Shown: positions 1-7,755 of the stretch, piece by piece
How the letters are laid out: every line of letters begins with the position of its first letter
How positions within the stretch are numbered: position 1 is the first letter of the stretch
Assembly: GCF_000830005.1 (NCBI RefSeq)
Contig: NZ_CP010407.1
Span: forward strand, 1,827,001-1,891,000
Direction of reading: 5' to 3'
Length of the DNA: 64,000 nucleotides
Source of the DNA: Streptomyces vietnamensis
Lineage (GTDB): Bacteria > Actinomycetota > Actinomycetes > Streptomycetales > Streptomycetaceae
Program-made: the position numbers and the translations under genes
Notes under the pieces: generated by a model
Database searches by the model: none
The model's input: the letters and a program-made list of their open reading frames with translations, nothing else
Told to the model about the DNA's origin: nothing

Positions 1-60
1 CCCCCGGACGGCGCACCCCCGGACGGCGCGCCCCTGGACGGCGCACCCCTGGGCAGCGCC
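1..60. repeat. 15-bp tandem repeat at the left edge
   Basis: Four degenerate copies of a 15-base unit of the type CCCCCGGACGGCGCA run from base 1 to 60. They are in frame with the ArsR-type regulator that follows and would encode PPDGA/PLDGA pentapeptides, so either they are an N-terminal extension of that gene or the end of an upstream low-complexity stretch cut by the window edge. Confidence 0.6.
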
Positions 61-120
61 TCCGTGCCCGCGTACGACGCTTCGGCCGCCGCCGAAGCGT
101 GTGTGCGGCAGGCTTGCCCC

Positions 121-816
121 ATGACTGCCAGTGATCTCGCCGCGCTCGCGGCGCTCTTCGCGGACGAGAGCCGCGCCGCGTTCCTGCTCGCCCTGCTCGA
201 CGGGCGGGCCTGGACCGCCGGGGAGCTCGCCCGGCACGCCGGGGTGGCGCCGTCCACCGCCAGCGAGCACCTCGGGAAGCTGGTCGCGGGCGGGGTGCTC
301 GCCGAGGAACGGCAGGGCAGACACCGGTACGTACGCCTCGCCGATCCCGGGATCGCGCACCTCGTCGAGGACCTGGCCGCCCGGTCCGAGCCCGAGGTGC
401 CCGCGCCGCCGCGCTCGCTGCGGGCCGCGAGCGCCGGGGCGGCGATGGCACGCGGCCGGACCTGCTACGACCACCTCGCGGGACGGCTCGGCATCGCGAT
501 CGCCGACGCGATGACCGAGCGGGGGCTGCTGCGCCAGGACACCGGGTTCGCGCTCACGGACCGGGGCCTGGCCTGGTTCGACGAGCAGGGCATCGCGCTC
601 GCACGGAAGGGGCGGCGGCCCGTCGCACGCGGCTGCCTCGACTGGACCGAACGCCGCCCGCACCTCGCGGGCCTCGCGGGCGCCGCACTGTGCCGGCACG
701 CGCTCGACGCCAGATGGTGCGTGCGGATCGGGTCGGAGCGGGCGGTGAAGGTGACGGCGGAGGGCGAGACGGCCCTGCGGACGGGCCTGGGCATCCCGGC
801 GGCGGCGCTGCGCTGA
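121..816 (+). CDS. ArsR-family winged-helix transcriptional regulator
   Basis: A DNA-binding repressor of the ArsR/SmtB type. The winged helix occupies roughly residues 1-80: residues LARHAGVAPSTASEHLGKL form the recognition helix and the basic segment RQGRHRYVRL forms the wing. A longer C-terminal domain (residues 95-231) has no metal-binding cysteine pair, so it is probably not a metal sensor. I chose the ATG at 121 because the family normally starts a few residues before the first helix; GTG 64 is an in-frame alternative, and the frame stays open to the window edge through a PPDGA repeat. The next gene is a DMT exporter on the same strand 339 bases away. The effector is unknown. Confidence 0.75.
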   Translation: MTASDLAALAALFADESRAAFLLALLDGRAWTAGELARHAGVAPSTASEHLGKLVAGGVLAEERQGRHRYVRLADPGIAHLVEDLAARSEPEVPAPPRSLRAASAGAAMARGRTCYDHLAGRLGIAIADAMTERGLLRQDTGFALTDRGLAWFDEQGIALARKGRRPVARGCLDWTERRPHLAGLAGAALCRHALDARWCVRIGSERAVKVTAEGETALRTGLGIPAAALR

Positions 817-1155
817 GCGGGCGCGGGCCCGCAGCGGGCACAGACCGGCAGGCGAGGCGGGCGCACGGCCCCGGCAAGCGGCAAGCAACGCGCGACCAAG
901 CGGGCATGGCCCCCGGCAGGCCGCGGCCCCGGCGAGCGAAGCAAGGCGGGCGTGCCCCGGCAGGCGTGGCCGGCCCGCGCCCGCCCGCCCCCGGCACCCC
1001 TGCCGCCTCTGCCGCCCCCGGCACCCCAGCCGCACCCGGCGCCCCAGCCCCCTGCCGCCTCCGGCGCCCCGGCGCCCCGCGGCTCGCGGCCCGCGGCCCG
1101 CGGCCCCGGCGATATTGCGGTGAGCACCGAAGCATTCCGGCCCTACCTTCAGGGC
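817..1155. other. Intergenic region, GC-rich low complexity
   Basis: This 339-base gap is extremely GC-rich and dominated by degenerate CCGGC/GCCCC runs between about 900 and 1110. I see no convincing gene. The last 40 bases, which are less GC-rich, probably hold the promoter of the DMT transporter. Confidence 0.5.
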
Positions 1156-2070
1156 ATGCAGAAGCAATCCTCCCGGCTCGCGCTCGTCGCCGCCGGTGTC
1201 ACCGTCGTCCTCTGGGCCTCCGCCTTCGTCTCCATCCGCAGTGCCGGGGCGGCCTACTCCCCCGGTGCGCTCGCGCTCGGCCGGCTGCTCGCCGGGTCGC
1301 TGGTCCTCGGGGCCGTGCTGCTGGTCCGGCGGGAGGGGCTGCCGCCGCGGGCCGCCTGGCCGGGGATCCTGGTCTCGGGGCTGCTCTGGTTCGGGGTGTA
1401 CATGGTGGTCCTGAACTGGGGCGAGCAGGAGGTCGACGCGGGCACGGCGGCGATGGTGGTGAACATCGGGCCGATACTCATCGCCCTGCTCGGCGCGCGG
1501 TTCCTCAAGGAGTCGCTGCCGCCGCGGCTGCTCGCGGGCATGGCGGTCTCCTTCGCGGGCGCGGTGACCGTCGGCCTGTCGATGTCCGGCGGCGGCTCCG
1601 GCGGGCACGCCTCCGCGCTCGGGGTGGTCCTCTGTCTGCTCGCGGCGATGGCGTACGCGGGCGGGGTCGTGGCGCAGAAGCCGGCGCTCGCGCACGGCAG
1701 CGCGCTCCAGGTGACGACCTTCGGATGCCTGGTGGGCGCCATGGCCTGTCTGCCGTTCGCCGGGCAGCTGGTCGAGGAGGCGGGGCGGGCCCCGCTGTCG
1801 GCGACCCTGAACATGGTCTACCTGGGGGTGTTCCCGACCGCGCTCGCGTTCACGACCTGGGCCTACGCCCTGGCCCGTACGACCGCCGGACGGATGGGCG
1901 CGACGACGTACGCCGTGCCCGCCCTCGTCGTGGTCCTCGCGTGGGTGCTGCTCGGTGAACTGCCGGGCCTGCTCACGCTCGCCGGGGGCGCGCTGTGCCT
2001 CGCGGGTGTGGCCGTATCCCGCTCCCGTGCGCGGGCTTCCGTGGCCGCCGGAACGGCTGAATCCACCTGA
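1156..2070 (+). CDS. EamA-family DMT (drug/metabolite) transporter
   Basis: A 304-residue inner-membrane transporter of the RhaT/EamA type with about ten hydrophobic segments arranged as two EamA repeats. The first repeat begins near VVLWASAFVSIRSAG (residues 15-30) and the second near residue 160. It ends in a basic cytosolic tail (SRSRARAS). Family members export amino acids, metabolites or drugs; the substrate cannot be read from the sequence. The ATG at 1156 is chosen because the upstream open frame translates to Pro/Ala-rich low complexity. It stands alone between two regulator genes and may be controlled by the ArsR-type protein upstream. Confidence 0.85.
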   Translation: MQKQSSRLALVAAGVTVVLWASAFVSIRSAGAAYSPGALALGRLLAGSLVLGAVLLVRREGLPPRAAWPGILVSGLLWFGVYMVVLNWGEQEVDAGTAAMVVNIGPILIALLGARFLKESLPPRLLAGMAVSFAGAVTVGLSMSGGGSGGHASALGVVLCLLAAMAYAGGVVAQKPALAHGSALQVTTFGCLVGAMACLPFAGQLVEEAGRAPLSATLNMVYLGVFPTALAFTTWAYALARTTAGRMGATTYAVPALVVVLAWVLLGELPGLLTLAGGALCLAGVAVSRSRARASVAAGTAEST

Positions 2071-2284
2071 CAGGCCATACCTCCGGTTCCGGTCAGTTCG
2101 CGGGCGGCCCGTGCGGTCCGGGCGCCCGCGACCTGGGACGAAGACGCGCGTCAAGCCCCAGTTCCGGCCGGGCGGCACAGAAGCCACGTTTCGCCGCTCT
2201 CCGGCCGGATAGTTTCGAGTCGGTCACAGGCGCGGGCCGGAACACAACCCTCCGGCACCTTCTCGCGAGTCCACGGGGGAGCTC

Positions 2285-3034
2285 ATGGCGATTCAGCAGC
2301 GGGCGGAGCGTACGAGACAGCAGATCCTGTCGTCGGCCGCCCGGGTGTTCGACTTAGTGGGGTACGAGCGGGCCTCCCTGGCCCGGATCGCCGGCGAGGC
2401 CCGGGTGACCACCGGCGCCCTCGTCTTCCACTTCGCGACCAAGTCGGAGCTGGCGACCGCGGTGCGCGGGCGGGCCCGCGCGGTCACCCGGATCACGGTC
2501 GAGTCGGCCTGCCTGTCCACGGAGGGCGTGGGCGGCACCGCGATCGACAAGCTGGTCATCACGACCCACGCGCTGATCCGGCTCTTCGAGACCGACCACG
2601 TGGCGCGGGCCGGTGAACGCCTCGCCCGCGAGCTGCAGTCGACGGAGCCGGGGCCGGGGCAGGAGTGCCCCTGGCGGCGCGAGGTGTGCCGGCTCGCGCG
2701 GTACGCGGTGGCGGAGAAGGCCCTGCGACCGGGCGTGGAGGCGACGGCGGTCGCGGCGCTGATCGGCTATGTGATCACCGGGGTGGAGCTGGAGATGCGG
2801 CGCCCGAGCGCGTCGGCCGACGCCCCCTGGCCCGCCGAGAGCGGCGCCCTGCACGATCCGGCCGAGGAACGGCTGCGCCGCATCTGGGAGTTGATCCTGC
2901 CGGCGCTCGTCCACCCGGCGCCGGCCCGGCCGGTCCCGGCCCCACCGGTGTCGGCCCGACCGGTGCCGACCCCACCGGTGTCGGCCCGGCCGGTCCCGGC
3001 CCCGCCGAAGGGCAGGTCAGCGACCGCCTCCTGA
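2285..3034 (+). CDS. TetR regulator resembling gamma-butyrolactone receptors (ScbR/ArpA-like), with a TTA codon
   Basis: A 249-residue TetR-family DNA-binding protein. The N-terminus (RAERTRQQILSSAARVF, then VTTGALVFHFATKSELA) follows the pattern of ScbR/ArpA butyrolactone receptors, whose recognition helix reads VTKGALYFHF. Codon 24 is TTA (bases 2354-2356), the rare leucine codon read by the bldA tRNA and typical of late-acting Streptomyces regulators. The C-terminus carries a 10-residue repeat (ARPVPAPPVS, nearly three copies), an unusual tail for the family. The 3' end overlaps the convergent TetR gene by 18 bases. The start has a GGGGGA Shine-Dalgarno-like sequence about 6 bases upstream. 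The ligand is unknown; no butyrolactone synthase lies in the window. Confidence 0.85.
   Translation: MAIQQRAERTRQQILSSAARVFDLVGYERASLARIAGEARVTTGALVFHFATKSELATAVRGRARAVTRITVESACLSTEGVGGTAIDKLVITTHALIRLFETDHVARAGERLARELQSTEPGPGQECPWRREVCRLARYAVAEKALRPGVEATAVAALIGYVITGVELEMRRPSASADAPWPAESGALHDPAEERLRRIWELILPALVHPAPARPVPAPPVSARPVPTPPVSARPVPAPPKGRSATAS
2924..3007 (+). repeat. 30-bp coding tandem repeat in the TetR tail
   Basis: Two full copies and one partial copy of a 30-base unit encode ARPVPAPPVS, ARPVPTPPVS and ARPVPAPP at the C-terminus of the TetR protein. A Pro-rich tail of this kind is not part of the TetR fold and probably arose by slippage. Confidence 0.85.
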
Positions 3035-3685
3035 CTGCAGCAGCTGGCGCGCGAAGGCCGCCAGTGAACGTCCGATGCGCTCGGCCGACAGGCCGAGTTC
3101 GTGCCGCTGGAACTGGAAGAGCTCGGGCGACAGCGGGCTGAGCGCGATGTCGATCAGCGGGTCCGGGTCCTCGATCCCGTGGTCGACCAGCAGGGTCCGG
3201 ACGTGGACGCGCCAGAATCCGTACGCGCCCGTCCGGAAGCGCGCGGGGCCCGTCTCCGCCCCCAGGGCCAGCGGCAGATGCCGTTCGAGCAGGTCGAGCA
3301 TCGCCAGGTAGAACGCCGCGAGCCGCTCCCCGGCGGGTGCGCCGGGTCCGAGCGGCGGCGGTCCGTAGATGAGCTGCCCCTGCAGCCGGCGCTCGTGCTC
3401 GTCGAGCAGCGCCACGGCGACCGAGGACGGATCGGGGAAGCTCCGGTAGAGCGTGGCGCGGCCCACGCCCGCGGCCTTGGCGATCTCGCCCATGGTGACC
3501 GACCGCGGGTCCTGCTCGGCGAAGAGCCGCTCGGCCGCGGCCAGGATCTGGGCGCGGTTGCGCTCCGCGTCCGCGCGTCTGCGCGGGGCGACCGGCTGTT
3601 CGTCCGCGGCCTGCAGATCCCCGAGGAGCCCGCCGACCCGGTGCACGGAGGCGGCTCCACGACCTCGCTGCTCTTCCTCGCTCAT
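3017..3685 (-). CDS. TetR/AcrR-family regulator divergent from a YdcZ-type transporter
   Basis: A 222-residue TetR-type repressor. The helix-turn-helix is residues 28-75 (NRAQILAAAERLF, then MGEIAKAAGVGRATLYRSF). The C-terminal ligand domain is of the common Streptomyces efflux-regulator kind. I start it at the ATG on base 3685 (MSEEEQRG); a longer frame up to 3745 would run through the palindromic control region. It is divergent from the transporter at 3808 and the 122-base gap holds a large inverted repeat, so it most likely represses both itself and the transporter. Its end overlaps the other TetR gene by 18 bases. Confidence 0.85.
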   Translation of the reverse strand: MSEEEQRGRGAASVHRVGGLLGDLQAADEQPVAPRRRADAERNRAQILAAAERLFAEQDPRSVTMGEIAKAAGVGRATLYRSFPDPSSVAVALLDEHERRLQGQLIYGPPPLGPGAPAGERLAAFYLAMLDLLERHLPLALGAETGPARFRTGAYGFWRVHVRTLLVDHGIEDPDPLIDIALSPLSPELFQFQRHELGLSAERIGRSLAAFARQLLQSGGGR

Positions 3686-3712
3686 GGACCAGACCTTACT
3701 TCCCTCGGGGCT

Positions 3713-3774
3713 AAGTGGACACCTTGTCCGTTTGCCATGTTGCATGGCATGCTAAACGGACTCAGTGTCCACTT
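3713..3774. promoter_or_regulatory. Large dyad-symmetric operator between TetR and transporter genes
   Basis: AAGTGGACAC (3713-3722) pairs with GTGTCCACTT (3765-3774), and GTCCGTTT (3726-3733) pairs with AAACGGAC (3754-3761). Both pairs share a centre at 3743.5. A TGCCATG/CATGGCA pair lies inside, slightly off that axis. The block lies between divergent starts and is the obvious binding site for the TetR protein encoded next to it. Confidence 0.7.
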
Positions 3775-3807
3775 ATCCGCTCGCCATCCCGCCCCAGGGA
3801 GATCCAG

Positions 3808-4746
3808 ATGCACACCGCGCTTCTCGCCGCGGCCCTGCTGGTCGGCTGCCTCCTGGCCGTCCAGGCCTCGGTGAACCTCCAGCTCAACTCGGCCGTCGGC
3901 ACCCCGTACGGTGCCTCCACCATCCAGCTCGGCGTGGCCACCACGCTGCTCGTCGTGCTCGCGGTGGCCGCCGGCGCGCTCGGCGCGCTCGGCAAGCTGC
4001 CCGACGTGGAGTGGTGGCAGCTGCTCGGCGGACTCGCCAGCCCGCTCTACATCACCAGCGGCATCCTGCTGTTCCCACGGCTCGGCGCCCTCGCCGCCGT
4101 CGGACTCTTCGTCACCGGCCAGATGTTCTCCTCGCTCGCCCTCGACCTCTTCGGCCTCCTCGGCCTGAAGCAGAAGGACCTGAGCGTCGGCATCGTCCTC
4201 GGCGCCCTCGCCGTCCTCGCGGGCATCGTCGTGATCATCCGGGGCATGAAGGCCGCGGCCCCTCCCGGCGCCCCGAAGATGTCCGCCGCCGGCCGCGTCG
4301 GCTGGCTCGTCCTCGGCATCGTCGCCGGTGGCGTGCTGCCGGTGCAGGGCGCGGTCAACGCCCAGCTGCGCGCCCAGCTCAAGGAGCCCATCACCGTCGC
4401 CGTGATCAGCTTCGCCGTGGCGACCCTCACCATCGCGATCGTCCTGCTCGTCCTGTACTTCACCCGGAAGACCCCGAAGCCCAAGATCGCCCCGCTGAAG
4501 AAGATGCCCTGGTGGGGCTGGCTCGGTGGCGCCTGCGCCGCCGCGTACGTCACCGGCACCTTCCTGCTCATCCCCACCATCGGCGCGGCCGTGACCATCG
4601 CCCTGACCGTGACCGGGCAGCAGCTGACCTCGGCGCTGATCGACCACAAGGGCCTGTTCAAGCTCCCGCAGCGCTCCCTGACCAAGCCGCGCGCCCTGGG
4701 CCTCGCCCTGCTGATCGCCGGCTCCCTGACCATCCAGCTCGTCTGA
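3808..4746 (+). CDS. DMT-superfamily transporter of the YdcZ/DUF606 type
   Basis: A 312-residue polytopic membrane protein made of two similar halves of five membrane segments each. The halves share signatures: residues 14-28 (LLAVQASVNLQLNSAV) and residues about 172-186 (VLPVQGAVNAQLRAQL), and both contain a T-G-Q motif. This duplicated arrangement is characteristic of the YdcZ (DUF606) family, usually split as paired small proteins. The ATG at 3808 follows CAGGGAGAT with good spacing. It is probably repressed by the divergent TetR. It may export a small hydrophobic or toxic molecule; because it lies just upstream of the azomycin-like operon, a role in self-protection is possible but not shown. 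Confidence 0.85.
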   Translation: MHTALLAAALLVGCLLAVQASVNLQLNSAVGTPYGASTIQLGVATTLLVVLAVAAGALGALGKLPDVEWWQLLGGLASPLYITSGILLFPRLGALAAVGLFVTGQMFSSLALDLFGLLGLKQKDLSVGIVLGALAVLAGIVVIIRGMKAAAPPGAPKMSAAGRVGWLVLGIVAGGVLPVQGAVNAQLRAQLKEPITVAVISFAVATLTIAIVLLVLYFTRKTPKPKIAPLKKMPWWGWLGGACAAAYVTGTFLLIPTIGAAVTIALTVTGQQLTSALIDHKGLFKLPQRSLTKPRALGLALLIAGSLTIQLV

Positions 4747-4816
4747 CCGAGGCCGGCGCCTCCCCCGGGCCCCGCCCGGGGCCCCGGCCCGCTCGGTGCC
4801 CGATGAAAGGTTGCTC

Positions 4817-5617
4817 GTGAAGACGTCCTACACCGCCGGGCCGGACATCCACGTCCTCCCCTCGGCCCTGCCCATCCCCGGTCTCGGCGACCAGCCGGTG
4901 AACGCCTTCCTCGTACGGTCCGGACAGCCGCTCCTCGTGGACACCGGCATGCCCGTCGACCGGGAGGGCTTCCTGGACTCCCTCTGGTCGCTGATCGACC
5001 CGGCCGATCTGCGCTGGATCGTCGTCACCCACGACGACCGCGACCACACCGGCGCGCTCGCCCGGATCCTGGAGGCCGCGCCGCACGCGAAGGTGCTCGC
5101 CAACGCGATATCACTGACGCGAATATCGGAAGAGTTCAGCATTCCCCAGGAACGGGTAGTAACCGCGAACCCGGGAAGTCGCGTGAAAATCGGTGATCGT
5201 GAGCTGAGTTTTCACCGGCCGCCCACCTTCGATTCACCGGGGACCCTTGCCGTGTTCGACCATTCCGATGGAACGCTCTACAGCTCCGACAGCTTCGGCA
5301 CCGTCGTCGAAGAAATTCGCCAGGACTTCACCGAACTTTCCGAGGAGGAATTCTTCCACGGGTTCGAGGTACTGAACCGGGCCATCGCCCCGTGGACCGC
5401 GCTGGTCGACGAGGCGAAGTTCCTCCGGCCCGTGCACGAACTGGCCGCGCTGCGGCCCGCACGACTCCTCAGCGCCCACGGGCCGACCGTCGCGGAGGCC
5501 GCCGTACCCCGGCTCTTCGACGCGATGGCCCGCATCCCGTCCCTGCCCGCCTGGCTGCCCGACGCCGACCTCGACCTCGAGGCGGCGCTGGACGCCCACG
5601 AGTCCACCGCCGGCTGA
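4817..5617 (+). CDS. Metallo-beta-lactamase-fold protein of flavodiiron (ODP) type
   Basis: A 266-residue MBL-fold protein. The metal motif reads THDDRDHTG, i.e. HxDxDH rather than the hydrolase HxHxDH; flavodiiron oxygen reductases use HxExDH. The later segments YSSDSFG and SAHGPTV match the ODP-family Asp and His ligand loops, so a di-iron, redox-type site is more likely than a zinc hydrolase. There is no flavodoxin domain. GTG 4817 is chosen because GAAAGG sits 6 bases upstream; GTG 4796 is in frame too. Bases of about 5105-5370 are markedly less GC-rich and use AAA, GAA and ATT codons unlike the neighbours. The DsbA-like gene follows after 38 bases and is probably co-transcribed. Confidence 0.75.
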   Translation: MKTSYTAGPDIHVLPSALPIPGLGDQPVNAFLVRSGQPLLVDTGMPVDREGFLDSLWSLIDPADLRWIVVTHDDRDHTGALARILEAAPHAKVLANAISLTRISEEFSIPQERVVTANPGSRVKIGDRELSFHRPPTFDSPGTLAVFDHSDGTLYSSDSFGTVVEEIRQDFTELSEEEFFHGFEVLNRAIAPWTALVDEAKFLRPVHELAALRPARLLSAHGPTVAEAAVPRLFDAMARIPSLPAWLPDADLDLEAALDAHESTAG

Positions 5618-5655
5618 GCCCCGCTCCCGCCCGCGCCCCCGAACCGAGGAGAACC

Positions 5656-6357
5656 ATGTCCGACCCGACCACCGCCGATCTGACCCCGCCGCGCGGAGTC
5701 GTCACCGTCTTCTCCGACATCTGGTGTTCCTTCGCGCACATCGCCATCCACCGGCTGCACGCCACCCGGGCCCGCCTGGGCCTGGAGGAGCAGGTCTCCT
5801 TCGACCTGCGCGCCTTCCCCCTGGAACTGCTGAACGACGCCCCGAGCCCGCGCCCCGGCACGGACAGCGAGGTCGCCCGGATGGCCAGCCTGGAGCCGGC
5901 CGCGGGCTGGCAGCTGTGGCAGGCCAAGGACTGGCTGTACCCCTCGACGACGCTGCCCGCCCTGGAGGCGGTGCTCGCCGCGAAGGAGCAGAGCCTGAAC
6001 GCCTCGGAGCAGCTCGACCTCGGGCTGCGCCGGGCCTTCTGGGCCGAGTCGCGCTGCATCAGCCACCGCAAGGTGATCCTGGACGTGGCCGCGGAGACGG
6101 GCGCCGTCGACGTCGACGCCCTCGCCGAGGCCCTGGACGACGGACGGGCCCGCCGGGCCCTCTCCGACCAGGCCGCGCTGTCCAGGAGCGACCGCGTGAA
6201 CTGCAGCCCCCACCTGTTCCTGCCCGACGGCTCCGACCACGCCAACCCCGGCATCGACGTGGGCTGGGAGGGGGCGTACGGCATCGGCTGGCCGGTCATC
6301 GCCTCCGACGACCCGAAGGTGTACGAGGACATCCTGCTGCGGGCCGCCACGGAATAG
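5656..6357 (+). CDS. DsbA-family (FrnE-like) thioredoxin-fold protein
   Basis: A 233-residue cytoplasmic thioredoxin-fold protein of the DsbA/FrnE/2-hydroxychromene-carboxylate isomerase group. The active-site segment reads SDIWCSFAH, so only one of the two CxxC cysteines is present, and the cis-proline loop is NPGIDVG near residue 203. With one cysteine it is more likely a thiol-adduct or glutathione-S-transferase-kappa-like enzyme than a disulfide oxidase. It starts at ATG 5656 after GAGGAG, 38 bases behind the MBL gene, and a strong terminator follows. The pair may detoxify a reactive small molecule; that is inference from context. Confidence 0.75.
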   Translation: MSDPTTADLTPPRGVVTVFSDIWCSFAHIAIHRLHATRARLGLEEQVSFDLRAFPLELLNDAPSPRPGTDSEVARMASLEPAAGWQLWQAKDWLYPSTTLPALEAVLAAKEQSLNASEQLDLGLRRAFWAESRCISHRKVILDVAAETGAVDVDALAEALDDGRARRALSDQAALSRSDRVNCSPHLFLPDGSDHANPGIDVGWEGAYGIGWPVIASDDPKVYEDILLRAATE

Positions 6358-6389
6358 ACGGACAAGCCGCCGCCGGCGGCAGAACAACG

Positions 6390-6445
6390 GGAACGACGAT
6401 CAGGCATTCCAATTCGCGGAATGCCTGGCCGTCGTTCCTTTTTTT
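6390..6445 (+). terminator. Rho-independent terminator upstream of the roh-like operon
   Basis: GGAACGACG (6390-6398) pairs with CGTCGTTCC (6430-6438), and a nested AGGCATTCC (6402-6410) pairs with GGAATGCCT (6418-6426). Seven T residues follow (6439-6445). It ends the MBL/DsbA transcript and isolates the next operon. Confidence 0.9.
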
Positions 6446-6493
6446 CTGCCGTAAAACATCGCGGTGATTATTAATTGCGTGACCCTGCCGTTA

Positions 6494-6522
6494 TTCGCAA
6501 GGCCGCTCGAAGCTCCTACAGT
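6494..6522 (+). promoter_or_regulatory. Possible promoter of the roh-like operon
   Basis: TTCGCA (6494-6499) and TACAGT (6517-6522) are separated by 17 bases and each match four of six housekeeping consensus positions. They lie about 55 bases before the ATG at 6577, in the AT-richer gap after the terminator. This is a weak call by eye. Confidence 0.35.
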
Positions 6523-6576
6523 CGTTTACGCCGCCGGAATTCCGGACGAGTTTCGTATCGAAAGCAGGAGTTCTTC

Positions 6577-7755
6577 ATGTCGTTGACCGACAAGGCAGAC
6601 GTCAGCACTTTCGTCGACCTCACCCAGCACGAGATCGAGGCCCTCAAGACCCGGTTCAACCTGGCCGACGCCCACACCCACCAGCGCCAGTCCGCCTCGC
6701 AGGAGCGGATCGTCTCGCGGCTCCCCGAGCTCTGGCACGAGTCCGAGTCGAAGCAGCAGGCCCACTTCGAGCGCCAGTTCGTCGACGCCTTCTTCCGCCT
6801 GCACCAGCAGCCCACCGCCCGGGCGATGGACCGCACGCTCCTCTCGTACTCCGCCAGCGTCTCCACGATGGTGGCCGGCATGTTCCTCAAGCAGCGCGGC
6901 ATGTCGGTGCAGCTGGTGGAGCCCTGCTTCGACAACCTGGTCGACCTGCTGCGCAACATGCAGGTGCCGCTCGGGCCGGTCGACGAGTCGGTCCTGCACG
7001 ACAAGGACGCCATCTACGACCGTCTGGTCGAGTCGATCGACGCGGACGCGATCTACCTGGTCGACCCGAACAACCCGACCGGGTTCACCCTGCTCGCCGA
7101 GAAGCTGGAGGGCTTCGCCGAGGTCGTGCGCTACTGCGTGGACCACGACAAGGTCCTGGTGATGGACTTCTGCTTCGCCTCCTTCGCGCTGTGCGACGAG
7201 GGCATCGGCCGGGTCGACATCTACAAGCTCCTGGAGGAGTCCGGCGTCACCTACATGGTCATGGAGGACACCGGCAAGACCTGGCCGATCCAGGACGCCA
7301 AGTGCGCCATGATCACCGCCAGCCGGGACATCCAGGAGGAGGTCTACAACCTCCACACCAGCGTCCTCCTGAACGTGTCGCCGTTCGTCCTCAACATGGT
7401 CACGCAGTACATCGAGGACTCCATCGAGGACGGCTTCGCCTCGGTCCGCGACATCATCAAGACCAACGGCGACGCCGCCCGCGCCGCCCTCGACGGCACC
7501 ATCCTGGAGTTCCAGGAGCCGGTCGTCGGCACCAGCGTCGCCTGGTTCCGCATCAAGCCGGAGCACCTGACCGCCACCCAGCTGCAGGCCGTCCTCTTCG
7601 ACGAGGAGGTGTACGTCCTGCCGGGCACCTTCTTCTACTGGAACACCAAGGAGAAGGGCGAGCGCTTCGTCCGCCTGGCCCTGGCCCGCGAGCCCGAGGT
7701 GTTCGCCGGCGCGATGGAGCGGATGCGGAAGGTGCTCGAGCGCTATGCCGGCTGA
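6577..7755 (+). CDS. rohP: PLP- and O2-dependent L-arginine oxidase/hydroxylase, RohP/MppP-like
   Basis: A 392-residue fold-type I PLP enzyme that should convert L-arginine and O2 to 4-hydroxy-2-ketoarginine, the first step to azomycin. It looks like an aminotransferase, but matches the MppP/RohP oxidase subgroup: NLADAHTHQ near residue 28 (MppP has NIADGHARQ, including the catalytic histidine, here H33), PNNPTG (164-169), D197, and MEDTGKTWP with the Schiff-base lysine K234. The N-terminal lid that orders over the substrate in MppP is present. The ATG at 6577 has GCAGGAG upstream. It overlaps the next gene by 11 bases and heads a seven-gene operon. Ordinary transamination cannot be excluded without assay. 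Confidence 0.85.
   Translation: MSLTDKADVSTFVDLTQHEIEALKTRFNLADAHTHQRQSASQERIVSRLPELWHESESKQQAHFERQFVDAFFRLHQQPTARAMDRTLLSYSASVSTMVAGMFLKQRGMSVQLVEPCFDNLVDLLRNMQVPLGPVDESVLHDKDAIYDRLVESIDADAIYLVDPNNPTGFTLLAEKLEGFAEVVRYCVDHDKVLVMDFCFASFALCDEGIGRVDIYKLLEESGVTYMVMEDTGKTWPIQDAKCAMITASRDIQEEVYNLHTSVLLNVSPFVLNMVTQYIEDSIEDGFASVRDIIKTNGDAARAALDGTILEFQEPVVGTSVAWFRIKPEHLTATQLQAVLFDEEVYVLPGTFFYWNTKEKGERFVRLALAREPEVFAGAMERMRKVLERYAG

Noticed and set aside
1..63. Remnant of an upstream gene
   Set aside because: The repeat is in frame with the ArsR-type gene and could equally be its N-terminal extension; too little sequence is available to decide.
6577..7755. Ordinary class I/II aminotransferase
   Set aside because: The N-terminal NLADAHTHQ segment and EDTGKTWP context fit the MppP/RohP arginine-oxidase group better, and the operon neighbours complete that pathway.
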